This document shows, piece after piece, positions 29,082 through 39,378 of a stretch of 64,000 nucleotides of DNA. The first letter of the stretch is position 1. Each line of letters opens with the position of its first letter. A program made the position numbers and the translations under genes. The notes below the pieces were generated by a model. That model ran no database searches. It was not told the origin of the DNA and worked only from the letters and a program-made list of their open reading frames with translations. Source of the stretch: Heliorestis acidaminivorans (GTDB lineage: Bacteria > Bacillota > Desulfitobacteriia > Heliobacteriales > Heliobacteriaceae); the NCBI RefSeq assembly GCF_008933955.1, contig NZ_WBXO01000004.1:217452-281451 (forward strand), in the 5' to 3' direction.

Positions 29082-30497
29082 ATGAACACATTGACCAAAG
29101 GCTTTTGTCAGTCTTTAGAAAACGTAGAGGGCTTTACAAAAGGTCAAAAAATTGTGTTGGCTATTTCAGGAGGCCTTGACTCTACCGCGATGCTCTGGCT
29201 TTTTCATGAAGTAGCTTACCAATATGGTCTCCAGCTTGTTGTAGCACATTATAACCATAATCTACGTGGGCTAGAGTCAGATGGAGATGAGGCCTTTGTA
29301 AAAGCTTTAGCAGAAACACTGCAGTTACCTTTTTATTCAGCTCGCCCTCAAGAAGGCTACTGGCAGTCTTCCCAAGGTAACAAAATGGATCGTGCCCGGA
29401 GATTGCGCTATGCTTTTTTTCAGGAACTAGCTCAAAAAGTAGATGCCCAATGGATAGCTTTAGCCCATCATGGTGATGATCAAGCAGAAACGATTCTATT
29501 TCAGCTACTAAGAGGAAGTGGCCTAAAAGGTTTAGCAGGAATGCCTTTATATCATGGTAATCTAATGAGACCTTTGCTACCTTTTCGTAGACAAGAACTA
29601 GAAGATTATATGAAGAGTCAGTCAAAGGCTTGGCGTGATGATAGCAGTAACGAATCACTTGAGTACAGTCGAAACCGTTTGCGACATCAGGTTATGCCAC
29701 TGCTAAAATCTTTTAATCCTCGTTTCGTAGAATCAATAAATAGAACGGCTGAGCTTGTCAGAGCTGAAGATAGGTATCTTGAGCAATGTGCCATTGAGTC
29801 TTTTGAAAAGATTGTTGCCGAGGAAAGCATCCATGTACCTTCCTTACAAAAAGAAGCACTAGCTCTTCAAAGAAGAGTTTTGCAGATCTATCTACAAAAA
29901 AAGCTTCCCTCTGCCTTTATCGGACTAGAAAAAATCGATGAGATACTCCATAAATTACGTTTAGAAGTATCAGCAAACGGCGAGGTTACACAAGTAGCAG
30001 GACATCGAGTTATTCGAGAAGGCCAATTAGTTAAGTTGCTTAAAGATTTGCCGCAAAATGATTTGTCTTATGCTTATAAGCTTTCTTTACCTCTAATTAA
30101 TGAGGGTAGAACTGTTAAGTCAATTCCTGAAGCATTTGGCACAGTAACATTAAGCTATTACGAGATTAATGAAGAGAAAAAGAGTTTTTTTGAAGCATTT
30201 ACCAAGCAGAGTAACAAGCAGATTTTCCTAGATGAAAAAGTCTTACAAGCAGGGGACTTGGTCGTACGCAGTCGCCAACGAGGCGATCGCTTTTATCCTA
30301 CAGGTATGGATGGTAGTAAAAAAATTAAAGACTTTCTCATCGATAAAAAAATTCCTCGATGGGAACGTCAGCATATCCCCTTATTAGTTGCTGGTAAAGA
30401 GGTTATCTGGTTAATGGGATATCGAGCTGATAGGAGGTATGTAGCTAATCGTGAAAGTCGAGGTGTAATTGAAGTAAGATGGGACAAAAATATTTGA
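29082..30497 (+). CDS. tilS: tRNA(Ile)-lysidine synthetase
   Basis: TilS converts C34 of the CAU-anticodon tRNA(Ile) to lysidine so that it reads AUA. The PP-loop ATP motif SGGLDST is at residues 29-35. The family segments HYNHNLRG, RLRYAFF and HHGDDQAETIL follow, with a C-terminal TilS domain (RSRQRGDRF). The length of 471 aa is normal. The ribosome site before ATG 29082 is weak. tilS next to ftsH is typical of Firmicutes; the hpt gene often between them is absent. Confidence 0.94.
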   Translation: MNTLTKGFCQSLENVEGFTKGQKIVLAISGGLDSTAMLWLFHEVAYQYGLQLVVAHYNHNLRGLESDGDEAFVKALAETLQLPFYSARPQEGYWQSSQGNKMDRARRLRYAFFQELAQKVDAQWIALAHHGDDQAETILFQLLRGSGLKGLAGMPLYHGNLMRPLLPFRRQELEDYMKSQSKAWRDDSSNESLEYSRNRLRHQVMPLLKSFNPRFVESINRTAELVRAEDRYLEQCAIESFEKIVAEESIHVPSLQKEALALQRRVLQIYLQKKLPSAFIGLEKIDEILHKLRLEVSANGEVTQVAGHRVIREGQLVKLLKDLPQNDLSYAYKLSLPLINEGRTVKSIPEAFGTVTLSYYEINEEKKSFFEAFTKQSNKQIFLDEKVLQAGDLVVRSRQRGDRFYPTGMDGSKKIKDFLIDKKIPRWERQHIPLLVAGKEVIWLMGYRADRRYVANRESRGVIEVRWDKNI

Positions 30498-30523
30498 TAT
30501 GCTGGTTAGAATTGTGATACAAT
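30494..30523 (+). promoter_or_regulatory. Probable ftsH promoter
   Basis: TTGATA (30494-30499) and TACAAT (30518-30523), the latter within TGATACAAT, are spaced 18 bases and overlap the tilS stop. An 87-base leader precedes ftsH. Confidence 0.6.
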
Positions 30524-30610
30524 AGCAAAGACTGGCTGAAATTTTCCAATAACTCGCTGGATGCCTAATAGTCGATTAAATAAAGGCAAAACAGTGATAG
30601 GAGGTTGCAA

Positions 30611-32416
30611 GTGAGCCGGATCGTCAAAAATCTTGCCATATACATTCTAATCGTCCTTCTGGCGATTGCTGTGCTGAGGATGACTACGCAGCCCGAACCT
30701 GCCCAAGAAAGGCTGAATTACACACAGTTTTACCAACTACTGGTCAATGATCAAATTAAGGAACTCACTGTAATTACAGAGGCAGACCGCAATGAGATCA
30801 CCGGGGTTAAAGCAGACGGAACAACGTTCTTTACCTTAGGTCCAGTAGACATTAAGCGTGTAACAGACAATGTTCTCGATAAGCAGATACCATTCACGCA
30901 AGAGCCAGCTCCCAAACCACCTTGGTGGACTGGTTTGTTGACCTACATGTTGCCTATCCTCTTAATTTTTGGTCTATTTTTCTTTATGATGCAGCAATCA
31001 CAAGGTGGCGGGTCCCGTGTAATGCAGTTCGGGAAAAGCAAAGCAAAACTACACAACGATGACAAGAAAAAAGTAACTTTTGCTGATGTTGCTGGCGCTG
31101 ATGAAGTAAAAGAAGAACTTACGGAAGTCGTTGAATTCTTAAAACAGCCGAAGAAATTCATTGACGTAGGCGCTAAAATTCCCAAAGGTGTTCTTTTATT
31201 TGGGCCACCAGGAACAGGTAAGACTCTACTTGCCCGTGCAGTAGCTGGTGAAGCAGGTGTACCCTTTTTCAGCATCTCGGGTTCTGACTTTGTGGAAATG
31301 TTTGTCGGTGTAGGTGCCTCTCGAGTTCGTGACCTTTTTGAACAAGCCAAGAAGAACTCCCCTTGTATTGTATTTATTGATGAGATTGATGCAGTCGGTC
31401 GTCAAAGGGGTGCAGGACTTGGTGGCGGTCATGATGAAAGAGAGCAGACTCTAAACCAGTTGCTTGTTGAAATGGATGGCTTTTCAGCTAATGAAGGAAT
31501 TATTATTGTAGCGGCAACTAACAGACCTGATATTCTAGATCCTGCCTTATTAAGACCTGGTCGCTTTGACCGCCAAGTTGTTGTCGATCGACCTGATGTA
31601 AAAGGTAGAAAAGAGATTCTAGATGTTCACATCAAAGGGAAGCCTTTGGAAGAAGGTATAGACCTAGAGATCTTAGCTCGTCGTACACCAGGTTTTACAG
31701 GTGCTGATTTGGCTAATATGGTCAACGAAGCCGCCTTGTTATCAGCGCGAAGAGGCCAGAAGAAAATTACTATGGATGAACTAGAAGATGCTATAGAACG
31801 TGTTCTAGCAGGTCCAGAGAAAAAGTCACGTGTAATTAGTGATTTTGAGAAAAAGCTAGTGAGCTACCATGAAGCGGGTCATGCTCTTGTCGGCGGTTTA
31901 CTAGAACATACAGATCCCGTCCATAAGATTTCTATTATTCCTAGAGGTCGGGCTGGTGGTTATACACTATTGCTACCTGAAGAAGATCGTCACTACATGA
32001 CGAAGTCGCAAATTCTAGATCAGGTTACGATGCTCTTAGCAGGTCGGGTTGCTGAGGCACTAGTATTGAAAGAAATTTCTACTGGTGCATCTAACGACTT
32101 AGAGCGTGCTACTGATCTGGTACGCAAGATGATCACCGAATTTGGTATGTCTGATGAACTGGGACCACTTATCTTTGGTCACAAGCAAGAAGCGGTCTTC
32201 TTAGGTCGTGACTTGGCCAGAGATAGAAACTACTCTGAAGCAGTAGCTTTTTCAATTGACAAAGAAGCTCGTCGTATCATCGAGGAATCTTATGATAAGG
32301 CGAAAAATTTGTTAGAGACTAATATGGATACATTGCATAAAATTGCAGATACCTTAATGGAAAAAGAAACAATTGAGGCTTCGGAGTTTTCTGAGATACT
32401 ACAGAACGCTTCATAA
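30611..32416 (+). CDS. ftsH: ATP-dependent zinc metalloprotease FtsH
   Basis: FtsH is the membrane-anchored AAA+ protease that degrades misfolded membrane proteins and short-lived regulators. GTG 30611 lies 6 bases after ATAGGAGG; an in-frame TTG at 30605 is too close. Two N-terminal helices flank an outside domain. Walker A GPPGTGKT, Walker B ([12 protein letters not shown]), the second region of homology ([19 protein letters not shown]) and the zinc site HEAGH are all present in 601 aa. Phototrophs use FtsH in photosystem quality control, but no such role can be read here. Confidence 0.97.
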   Translation: MSRIVKNLAIYILIVLLAIAVLRMTTQPEPAQERLNYTQFYQLLVNDQIKELTVITEADRNEITGVKADGTTFFTLGPVDIKRVTDNVLDKQIPFTQEPAPKPPWWTGLLTYMLPILLIFGLFFFMMQQSQGGGSRVMQFGKSKAKLHNDDKKKVTFADVAGADEVKEELTEVVEFLKQPKKFIDVGAKIPKGVLLFGPPGTGKTLLARAVAGEAGVPFFSISGSDFVEMFVGVGASRVRDLFEQAKKNSPCIVFIDEIDAVGRQRGAGLGGGHDEREQTLNQLLVEMDGFSANEGIIIVAATNRPDILDPALLRPGRFDRQVVVDRPDVKGRKEILDVHIKGKPLEEGIDLEILARRTPGFTGADLANMVNEAALLSARRGQKKITMDELEDAIERVLAGPEKKSRVISDFEKKLVSYHEAGHALVGGLLEHTDPVHKISIIPRGRAGGYTLLLPEEDRHYMTKSQILDQVTMLLAGRVAEALVLKEISTGASNDLERATDLVRKMITEFGMSDELGPLIFGHKQEAVFLGRDLARDRNYSEAVAFSIDKEARRIIEESYDKAKNLLETNMDTLHKIADTLMEKETIEASEFSEILQNAS

Positions 32417-32430
32417 AAAGAAGTTATAGA

Positions 32431-32475
32431 AAGAATCGGGAGCAGTGTCATCCCACTTGCGCCCGATTCTTTTTA
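32431..32475 (+). terminator. Terminator after ftsH
   Basis: AAGAATCGGG (32431-32440) pairs with CCCGATTCTT (32462-32471), followed by T residues. Confidence 0.85.
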
Positions 32476-32509
32476 ATCTACACTGTACATCACAAAAGGA
32501 GAGAGCAAG

Positions 32510-32959
32510 ATGGAACGCACTTACTTAATGATTAAGCCTGATGCAGTACAACGAGGCTTAATTGGAGAAATTATTTGTCGTTTTGAGCAAAAAGGATTCA
32601 AATTAGTGGCTATGAAATTTATCCGTTTAACTAAAGAAATGGCAGAGAAACACTATGGTGAGCATGCTGACAAGCCTTTTTTTGCAGGCTTAGTTGAGTA
32701 TATTACCTCCGGACCTGTCGTAGCTATGGCATGGGAAGGTAAAGACGTTATCGCTGTTTCTAGAGAAATGATGGGAGCTACTAATCCTTCTAAAGCTGCT
32801 CCTGGCACAATTCGTGGAACTTTTGCTGTTGATATTGGACGTAATGTCATTCACGGATCTGATTCACCAGCATCTGCAGAAAAAGAACTGGCTATCTATT
32901 TTGAAGAAGCAGATTTCGTCGAGTGGAATCGTACCGTAGAAAGCTGGATAGTAGAATAA
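32510..32959 (+). CDS. ndk: Nucleoside diphosphate kinase
   Basis: Ndk balances NTP and dNTP pools by phosphate transfer through a histidine intermediate. The 149-aa protein has the N-terminal [15 protein letters not shown] signature and the active-site [11 protein letters not shown] 32510 follows AAAGGAGAG. It lies between two terminators, so it is probably a single-gene transcript. Confidence 0.97.
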   Translation: MERTYLMIKPDAVQRGLIGEIICRFEQKGFKLVAMKFIRLTKEMAEKHYGEHADKPFFAGLVEYITSGPVVAMAWEGKDVIAVSREMMGATNPSKAAPGTIRGTFAVDIGRNVIHGSDSPASAEKELAIYFEEADFVEWNRTVESWIVE

Positions 32960-32962
32960 TTG

Positions 32963-33001
32963 AAAAAAATGGCACGCCTCACAAGGCGTGCCATTTTTTT
33001 T
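32963..33001 (+). terminator. Terminator after ndk
   Basis: GGCACGCCT and AGGCGTGCC enclose a CACA loop, with A residues before and T residues after, so it could also work on the other strand. Confidence 0.92.
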
Positions 33002-33204
33002 GGCGAAATCTTTTTTAATTACAACGGACCATCTTTATCTTCTAAGCAGGAAGATATAGCCTTCATGGAGAAAGAAGATAGTGGTAAAACTACTTGTTAA
33101 AAAAACCTCATGACCAAACAAAAGGATGTTTCTTTGTTGATTAGTGAGCGTATAATAACGAGAGTCAGTAGTCATCAGCTACATAAAGGAAAGGAAGGCT
33201 ATGG

Positions 33205-33507
33205 ATGAAAGAAAATATTCAAATGATCAACAACCAAGTTACAGTTAGGCTTACAGGCAGTGTATCTGTCAAAGAGGCGACTGCTTTAAGAGAAGCACTT
33301 CTAGAGTATGTAGAGCAGGGTCATAACCGTTTTATCATTAACATGGAAAGCCTCGATTTTATTGACAGTGCTGGATTAGGTGTACTTGTAGCTATACACA
33401 AGCGAGCTCGTCAGCAAGGTGGAGAATTAATTTTACAAGGCGTAAAAGGAATGGTCAAAGAAGTTTTTGAACTGACTAGACTGACCAAAGTTTTCAATAT
33501 ACAATAA
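33205..33507 (+). CDS. STAS-domain anti-sigma factor antagonist
   Basis: This 100-aa protein is a single STAS domain of the SpoIIAA/RsbV type. The phosphorylatable serine is Ser55 in the IDSAGLGVL motif. Such proteins, when unphosphorylated, bind an anti-sigma kinase and release its sigma factor. No anti-sigma kinase or sigma factor gene is adjacent (as in spoIIAA-spoIIAB-sigF), so the partner is elsewhere and the pathway controlled cannot be told. Confidence 0.9.
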   Translation: MKENIQMINNQVTVRLTGSVSVKEATALREALLEYVEQGHNRFIINMESLDFIDSAGLGVLVAIHKRARQQGGELILQGVKGMVKEVFELTRLTKVFNIQ

Positions 33508-33528
33508 AATATTTTTCCTATCGAGTTA

Positions 33529-33557
33529 TTGTAATTAGAAAAAGAAATTGTTATATT
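33529..33557 (+). promoter_or_regulatory. Probable promoter of the ABC1 kinase-like gene
   Basis: TTGTAA (33529-33534) and TATATT (33552-33557) with 17-base spacing, about 48 bases before the start codon. Confidence 0.5.
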
Positions 33558-33604
33558 AATAATTTCAATTACGTACTTTCTATTGTCAAAAAAGGAGCAA
33601 GACC

Positions 33605-35266
33605 ATGAATCGCTATTACCGTATCTGGCGCATTACCAGCATGTTTATATCATTTTTCATTAAAGTTTGGTGGTATAAGAAACGGGAAGAGCGGTTAGGT
33701 AAACGTGTGATGGCACCTCGTTGGACGGCGCTTTTTCAAGATATGGCTCATCGATTTTGTGAGACAGCTGTAGAACTTGGTGGACTACTTATCAAAGCAG
33801 GACAATTTTTTGCCACACGTGTCGACTTGCTGCCCTCAGAGATTACGAAAGAGCTCTCTCAATTGCAAGATGCAGTTCCAGCGGCTTCTTTTGACCATGT
33901 GCAAAAAACGATTCAAAAAGAATTAGGCAAACCTTTAGAAGAAGTATTTTTGAGCTTTAATAAAGAACCAATTGCGGCGGCATCTTTAGGACAGGTGCAT
34001 CAGGCTGTTTTACCAAAGGGAGATAAAGTAGCTGTCAAAATTCTGCGACCGAAGATTGATCAGATCATCAATGCCGACTTTGCAGCCATACGTATAACCA
34101 TGATCATGGCCAAATTTTTCACTGATCTCTCCAAACAGCTAGATTTAGACGCCATTTATCAAGAAATGCATCAGACTTTCTCTGATGAATTGGATTATCG
34201 CTTAGAAATCAAAAATGCTGAACGCTTTAGAAATAATCTTGCTGAATTTGAGAACATCTATATCCCTCGCATGTATAAAAGCCATTCAACATCGAAAGTT
34301 TTGACAATGGAATTTATCGAGGGACAAAAGATCGATAATTATGAATTTCTAAAAAAGCATAACATAGATCGAGAAGAGCTTGGACGTAGGCTTATTCAAT
34401 CTTATTTACACCAAGTAGTAGTTGATGGATTTTTCCATGCCGATCCTCATCAAGGAAACCTTTATGTGAAAGCAGATGGTACCCTTGTATTCCTGGATTT
34501 CGGTATGGTTGGTGAGATTTCTAACAGAACAAAAGAAAACTTACGGAATCTACTTTTTTCTGTAGTAGAACGAGATAGTGAAAAAATGGTAGATGCTATG
34601 GCTAATCTCGGATTCTTACGACCTACAGCTAATCGCAATCTTGTTCGTAAGGCAATGCAGTTTTTCCTAGATAACCATACGCCTGAACAAATGAAAGAGA
34701 TGGAGAAAACGAAGAATCTTGGACCTATTGGTGCTGATCTTCGAGAATTTATCTATGATCAACCAATGCAAATACCTGCTAATCTAATTTTTATGGGTCG
34801 TGCAGGCATTACCGCTTTCGGTGTAGCTTTTGGTCTTGATTCAACCATGGGCGCAGAAGTAGCAGGACCTTATATCAAAAAACTCATGGAAGACAAAGAC
34901 GGAGGTCTTACTAATGTAGTTCTGCAACGAGTAAAAGACTACGGTACAACTTTAATTACCTTGCCCGGCTTACTGTCACGTACTTTGAAAAAAGCTGACT
35001 TAGGTGAGCTTTATGTAAAAGTTGGTAACCTAGGTGATATTCAGCGAGCCGTCCTTTTTCAGACTCGCTTAGCCAATCGACTCGTTCTAGCTTTGTTGAC
35101 TTCGACGGCTACATTATGTGCTGTTATCTTCTATACACAAGATTTTTACTCGGAAGCTCGTGGAGCGGCTCTTATTGCCGCTTTCCTAGGAATCCTTCTC
35201 TTATGGCATTCCCGTAAAAAACCGAGAGACTCCAGTCAACCTTTTCATCGTAATGGTCCATTTTAG
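33605..35266 (+). CDS. ABC1/UbiB (AarF) atypical kinase-like protein
   Basis: The 553-aa protein has the ABC1 KxGQ-type motif (LIKAGQFFATR), the Ala-rich loop PIAAASLGQVHQA, the VAVKILRP lysine, the HADPHQGN catalytic loop and DFGMVG. Two hydrophobic helices at the C-terminus (about 490-530) anchor it in the membrane. UbiB/ABC1K proteins support quinone synthesis and, in cyanobacteria and plastids, prenyl-lipid metabolism. In an organism that uses menaquinone, a quinone-related role is likely but unproven. A small gene starts directly at its stop. Confidence 0.9.
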   Translation: MNRYYRIWRITSMFISFFIKVWWYKKREERLGKRVMAPRWTALFQDMAHRFCETAVELGGLLIKAGQFFATRVDLLPSEITKELSQLQDAVPAASFDHVQKTIQKELGKPLEEVFLSFNKEPIAAASLGQVHQAVLPKGDKVAVKILRPKIDQIINADFAAIRITMIMAKFFTDLSKQLDLDAIYQEMHQTFSDELDYRLEIKNAERFRNNLAEFENIYIPRMYKSHSTSKVLTMEFIEGQKIDNYEFLKKHNIDREELGRRLIQSYLHQVVVDGFFHADPHQGNLYVKADGTLVFLDFGMVGEISNRTKENLRNLLFSVVERDSEKMVDAMANLGFLRPTANRNLVRKAMQFFLDNHTPEQMKEMEKTKNLGPIGADLREFIYDQPMQIPANLIFMGRAGITAFGVAFGLDSTMGAEVAGPYIKKLMEDKDGGLTNVVLQRVKDYGTTLITLPGLLSRTLKKADLGELYVKVGNLGDIQRAVLFQTRLANRLVLALLTSTATLCAVIFYTQDFYSEARGAALIAAFLGILLLWHSRKKPRDSSQPFHRNGPF

Positions 35267-35289
35267 TGAGTAAAGGAGGTGAACCTCAA

Positions 35290-35550
35290 GTGAGCGAAGC
35301 TCAAAAAAATTGTCAGCAAGATGTTTCATCACAAGAAGATGAAAAGAAAAAGAGCTGTAGTCCTTGGGAGTTTTCTATCAAAGAAACTGATGAGGGCTTT
35401 TCCATCAACATTAAAGGCGATAAAGATAGATTAAAAGCTCGTCGGGAAGCCATTGAAGCTTTTAAGGAATTTCAGCAAAAAGCTAGAAAAGCTGGTTTTT
35501 ATCATCCCTTTATGCAATTTTTCTCTCAATACGATTGCGACAAAAAGTAA
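35290..35550 (+). CDS. Conserved-looking hypothetical protein after the ABC1 gene
   Basis: GTG 35290 lies about 7 bases after a perfect AAAGGAGGTGA that itself follows the ABC1 stop. The 86-aa product is soluble, charged and rich in Lys and Glu, with two Cys near the N-terminus and one near the C-terminus. I do not recognise a family. Coupling to the ABC1 gene suggests a shared role. The strong ribosome site supports real expression. Confidence 0.65.
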   Translation: MSEAQKNCQQDVSSQEDEKKKSCSPWEFSIKETDEGFSINIKGDKDRLKARREAIEAFKEFQQKARKAGFYHPFMQFFSQYDCDKK

Positions 35551-35670
35551 ATTTTTTTCTTAAAGATTGACCATCAGAAATTGGAGCATCGCATATAGCG
35601 TTGCTCCTTATTTTTATTGACTTCTCTTTCTTCTTATAATTAAAAATTAAAATTGAGAGGAGCAAGTAGG

Positions 35671-36582
35671 TTGAATATTTTCGTTACTGGTGGTACAGGC
35701 TTTATCGGCTCTGCCTTAGTAAAAAGACTTGTCCAAGAAGGTCATACAGTATGGGTTCTTTCACGACATGAGCAAAAATCTTCGACCTCTGTTAAGTACA
35801 TAAAAACACCTTTATTGGGACAACCTTTATCTTCTGCTGTTTTTGATTCTGTTGATGCTGTTATAAATCTTGCTGGAGAAAATATTGCAGGCAAGCGCTG
35901 GTCTGAGCAAGTAAAAAAAGATATAGTAGTAAGTCGCCTAAATACAACAAGCACTATTGTAGAAAAACTAAAAGAAGTAGCTAGAAAGCAGAAAAAACCA
36001 TTAAGCTTACTTAATGCATCAGCTATCGGTTTTTATGGCACATCACTTCAAAAAACTTTTACAGAAGATAGTGGACCTGGCAAAGGTTTTTTAGCGAATT
36101 TATGTCAGGAATGGGAAGCAGAAGCCTTAAAAGCAAAAGAATGGGGAGTATCAGTTGCTTTGCTTCGCTTTGGCATGGTGCTAGGTCCTAACGGTGGTGC
36201 TTTAAAGTCTATGGCTCTACCTGTTCAATGGGCTGTGGGAGGTATCATAGGTGAAGGTAATCAATGGATATCCTGGATTCACCGTGATGATTTAATCAAT
36301 GGAATTATCTGGGCTCTTGATAAGAAAAAAGAAGGGCCATTAAACCTCGTAAGTCCTCAGCCTGTGACAATGAAATCTTTCATGGAAGAGCTGGGGAGAA
36401 GCTTAAACAGACCGTCCTGGACAGCCTTACCTGCTCCTTTAGCGAAGCTTTTATTTGGTGAAATGGCCCAAGAAATGTTGCTAGAAGGACAGAAAGTAAT
36501 ACCACAGCGATTATCAGAAGCAGGCTTTACCTTTACTTACAGTCAACTAGATAGGGCACTGCAAGCCATCTATAGTAAATAA
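35671..36582 (+). CDS. TIGR01777-type NAD(P)-dependent epimerase/SDR (YfcH-like)
   Basis: The 303-aa protein starts at TTG 35671 after GAGAGGAG with NIFVTGGTGFIGSALV, an extended-SDR Rossmann fold. The family features NLAGENIAGKRWS, NASAIGFYG and SWIHRDDLINGI identify the YfcH/SDR39U group, whose substrate is unknown; plant members act in chloroplasts. It stands between the ABC1-linked gene and a thioesterase with no obvious operon. Confidence 0.88.
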   Translation: MNIFVTGGTGFIGSALVKRLVQEGHTVWVLSRHEQKSSTSVKYIKTPLLGQPLSSAVFDSVDAVINLAGENIAGKRWSEQVKKDIVVSRLNTTSTIVEKLKEVARKQKKPLSLLNASAIGFYGTSLQKTFTEDSGPGKGFLANLCQEWEAEALKAKEWGVSVALLRFGMVLGPNGGALKSMALPVQWAVGGIIGEGNQWISWIHRDDLINGIIWALDKKKEGPLNLVSPQPVTMKSFMEELGRSLNRPSWTALPAPLAKLLFGEMAQEMLLEGQKVIPQRLSEAGFTFTYSQLDRALQAIYSK

Positions 36583-36593
36583 GCAAAAAGCTA

Positions 36594-36622
36594 TTGGACT
36601 TACCATTGAAGGATCGTATAAT
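36594..36622 (+). promoter_or_regulatory. Promoter of the thioesterase-fhs unit
   Basis: TTGGAC (36594-36599), a 17-base spacer and perfect TATAAT (36617-36622), about 50 bases before the thioesterase start. Confidence 0.75.
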
Positions 36623-36672
36623 GGAAAAGACTATTAGGAAGAAATATTTGCAAAGGCTAGGTGAAAAGCACC

Positions 36673-37065
36673 ATGGAAAACCTTAATGTAGGTCTCAAAG
36701 CAATCAAGGAAGAAATGGTTACGGAAGAAAAAACGGCTAAGAGCTATGGCTCTGGTGGTGTCGATGTTTATGCTACACCCGCAATGATTGGTTTAATGGA
36801 AGGAGCCGCTTTACAATCTGTAGATCCGCTTTTGCCAGAAGGAATGGCTACTGTAGGAATTCATTTGGATGTAGCTCACCTGTCTGCTACGCCAGTAGGC
36901 ATGAAAGTCCGTGCCGAAGCAGAATTAATTGCTATAGAAGGCAAAAAACTTACTTTTCATATTACTGCCTATGATGAAGTCGATAAGATCGGGGAAGGAC
37001 GTCATCAGCGCTTTATTATTTCATCAGATAAGTTCATGAGCAAGGTTACAGTCAAAGGAAAGTAA
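36673..37065 (+). CDS. FlK-like hotdog thioesterase
   Basis: The 130-aa protein resembles the fluoroacetyl-CoA thioesterase family: TPAMIGLMEGAAL carries the Thr and Glu of the active site and HLDVAHLSATPVG the His. ATG 36673 follows AGGTGA at a good distance. Fluoroacetate detoxification is not implied; most members are hotdog thioesterases of unknown acyl-CoA substrate. It shares a promoter with fhs, whose start is 27 bases after its stop. Confidence 0.82.
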   Translation: MENLNVGLKAIKEEMVTEEKTAKSYGSGGVDVYATPAMIGLMEGAALQSVDPLLPEGMATVGIHLDVAHLSATPVGMKVRAEAELIAIEGKKLTFHITAYDEVDKIGEGRHQRFIISSDKFMSKVTVKGK

Positions 37066-37092
37066 GCGCAAGATTAAGGAGTGGGCTATCGA

Positions 37093-38763
37093 ATGAAGAC
37101 GGACATTCAGATTGCACAACAAGCTGAGCTAAAGCCGATTATGGACATTGCCTCTACATTGTCCATTCCTGCTGAAGAAGTTGAGCTCTATGGTAACTAC
37201 AAAGCAAAGATCTCCTTAAAAGCTTTGGAGCGTTTGCAGGACCAACAAGAAGGCAAGCTTATTCTAGTTACAGCTATTAATCCCACGCCAGCTGGCGAAG
37301 GTAAAACCACAACAACAGTAGGTCTCGGTGATGCCCTGAATAAACTTGGCAAAAAAGTAGTAATTGCTTTGCGAGAGCCTTCGCTCGGACCTAGCTTTGG
37401 CGTAAAAGGTGGTGCCGCTGGTGGTGGTTACGCTCAAGTTGTACCTATGGAAGATATAAATCTGCACTTTACCGGAGATTTCCATGCTATAACATCAGCT
37501 CATAATTTGCTGGCCGCTATGCTTGATAATAGCTTGCAACAAGGCAATCCATTAAATATTGATCCACGGCAAGTCGTTTTTCGTCGTGTGGTAGATCTAA
37601 ATGATCGGGCCCTTCGTAATACAATAATTGGTCTCGGCGGTCGCAACAATGGCGTGCCTAGAGAATCGGGCTTTGATATTACTGTTGCTTCTGAAATAAT
37701 GGCCATTTTATGTCTAGCCAAAGACTTGATGGACTTAAAAGAGCGCTGTGGTCGTATTGTTGTTGCCTATACCTATGATGGCAAACCTGTTACAGCCGCT
37801 GAATTAGAGGCGGCAGGTTCTATGGCTGTACTAATGAAAGATGCTATTAAGCCTAACTTAGTACAGACGCTAGAGCATACACCAGCATTCGTCCATGGCG
37901 GACCTTTTGCTAACATTGCCCATGGATGTAACTCTGTTATTGCCACACAAGTAGCTCTAAAGCTTGGCGATTACTGTGTCACAGAAGCTGGCTTTGGTGC
38001 TGACTTAGGAGCAGAGAAGTTTTTCAACTTAAAATGTCGCTTTGCTGACTTAAAGCCTGCTTGCACCGTTATTGTGGCAACTGTAAGAGCCTTAAAATCA
38101 CATGGCGGTGTCAAAAAAGAAGACCTAGGTCAAGAAAATTTATCAGCCTTAGCTAAGGGCTTTGAAAACTTAGAAAAGCATCTAGAGAACGTAGCTAAGT
38201 TTGGTGTTCCTGCTGTTGTGGCTATTAATGCCTTTCCAACAGATACAAAAGAAGAGCTCAACTACCTCTATCAACGATGCCATGAACTAGGCATTGAAGT
38301 AGCTCTATCGGAAGTATGGGCCAAAGGTGGGCAAGGTGGCTTAGAACTAGCTGAAAAAGTTGTAAAAACTATCGAAAACAAAGAGTCTAAATTCCAAGTT
38401 CTTTATGAGAGTAGAGAGCCAATTAAAGATAAGATTCAAAAGATTGTGCAAGAAGTTTACGGCGGTCGTGATGTAGCTTTTACGGCAGAAGCCGAGAAGC
38501 ATATTCAGAGATTTAACGAGCTTGGTTATAGTGACTTGCCTATTTGCATGGCAAAAACACAATACTCGCTCTCTGACGATATGACCAAAAATGGACGACC
38601 TAGTGACTTTACTGTTACTGTTCGAGAAGTAAGGCTTTCTGCAGGAGCTGGTTTTCTCGTTGTCATAACCGGTTCTATCATGACCATGCCTGGTCTTCCC
38701 AAACGTCCTGCCGCTTGCGCTATCGATATTGACGAACAAGGCAAGATAGTAGGTCTATTTTAG
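37093..38763 (+). CDS. fhs: Formate-tetrahydrofolate ligase
   Basis: Fhs makes 10-formyl-tetrahydrofolate from formate, ATP and tetrahydrofolate for purine and C1 metabolism. The 556-aa protein carries the P-loop [10 protein letters not shown] and the signature [17 protein letters not shown] 37093 follows AAGGAG. It is near folate synthesis genes (folP, folBK), matching its cofactor. Confidence 0.97.
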   Translation: MKTDIQIAQQAELKPIMDIASTLSIPAEEVELYGNYKAKISLKALERLQDQQEGKLILVTAINPTPAGEGKTTTTVGLGDALNKLGKKVVIALREPSLGPSFGVKGGAAGGGYAQVVPMEDINLHFTGDFHAITSAHNLLAAMLDNSLQQGNPLNIDPRQVVFRRVVDLNDRALRNTIIGLGGRNNGVPRESGFDITVASEIMAILCLAKDLMDLKERCGRIVVAYTYDGKPVTAAELEAAGSMAVLMKDAIKPNLVQTLEHTPAFVHGGPFANIAHGCNSVIATQVALKLGDYCVTEAGFGADLGAEKFFNLKCRFADLKPACTVIVATVRALKSHGGVKKEDLGQENLSALAKGFENLEKHLENVAKFGVPAVVAINAFPTDTKEELNYLYQRCHELGIEVALSEVWAKGGQGGLELAEKVVKTIENKESKFQVLYESREPIKDKIQKIVQEVYGGRDVAFTAEAEKHIQRFNELGYSDLPICMAKTQYSLSDDMTKNGRPSDFTVTVREVRLSAGAGFLVVITGSIMTMPGLPKRPAACAIDIDEQGKIVGLF

Positions 38764-38767
38764 AGAA

Positions 38768-38803
38768 TAAAAACCCCGGACCAGAGATTGTCCGGGGTTT
38801 TTC
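38768..38803 (+). terminator. Terminator after fhs
   Basis: AAAAACCCCGGAC pairs with GTCCGGGGTTTTT around a short loop, right after the fhs stop. Confidence 0.93.
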
Positions 38804-38830
38804 ACGAGCCAATGAAGGGAAAGAACAAGA

Positions 38831-39352
38831 TTGGAACGGATTGATCGCCTTTTAGAACATTCACTATTTATACAATGTCTACAGCAAAACGAAATGTGGG
38901 AAAGGCATCGCCCTTTCTGTCACCATGATCTAGCTCACCTCATTGATGTAGCTCGGATTGCTTACGCTATGGCCTTAGAACAAGAAAATTATACAGAATT
39001 TTCACAGAGTCTTGGTCACCTTAATCAAGAAAAGACGAAAGAAGTTATCTATGGAGCGGCCTTGCTCCATGATATGGGCAAGTGGAAACAGTACGAAGAA
39101 GGAATTGATCATGCCATCATCGGGGCAGAAATCTGCAGTGATGTACTTACAGAGTGCGGTTTTTCTACTTTAGAAATAGATACTATAGCAGAAGCTATTC
39201 GTTGTCACAGGCACAAAGGAAAAAAAATTAGCAGAACCTTTCTAGGACGTATACTAGCCTTGGCCGATTACCATTCTAGGCTTTGCTTTCGCTGTTCTGC
39301 CAAGGGAGATTGTAATTGGCCTGAGCGTAAACAAGGAAAGCTTGTCTACTAA
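38831..39352 (+). CDS. HD-domain hydrolase heading the folate operon
   Basis: The 173-aa protein has HD-superfamily metal residues: HHDLAHLIDVARIAYAM, GAALLHDMGKWKQY and IRCHRHKGKK. A Cys-containing tail (LCFRCSAKGDCNWPE) ends it. It starts at TTG 38831 with a GGGAAAG ribosome site. folP starts 26 bases downstream, then folBK, so it probably acts in the same pathway. A phosphatase for dihydroneopterin phosphate is one idea; the enzyme for that step is often unknown in bacteria. This is inference. Confidence 0.82.
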   Translation: MERIDRLLEHSLFIQCLQQNEMWERHRPFCHHDLAHLIDVARIAYAMALEQENYTEFSQSLGHLNQEKTKEVIYGAALLHDMGKWKQYEEGIDHAIIGAEICSDVLTECGFSTLEIDTIAEAIRCHRHKGKKISRTFLGRILALADYHSRLCFRCSAKGDCNWPERKQGKLVY

Positions 39353-39378
39353 AAAGCGTCAAAGGAAGGAACGATACG

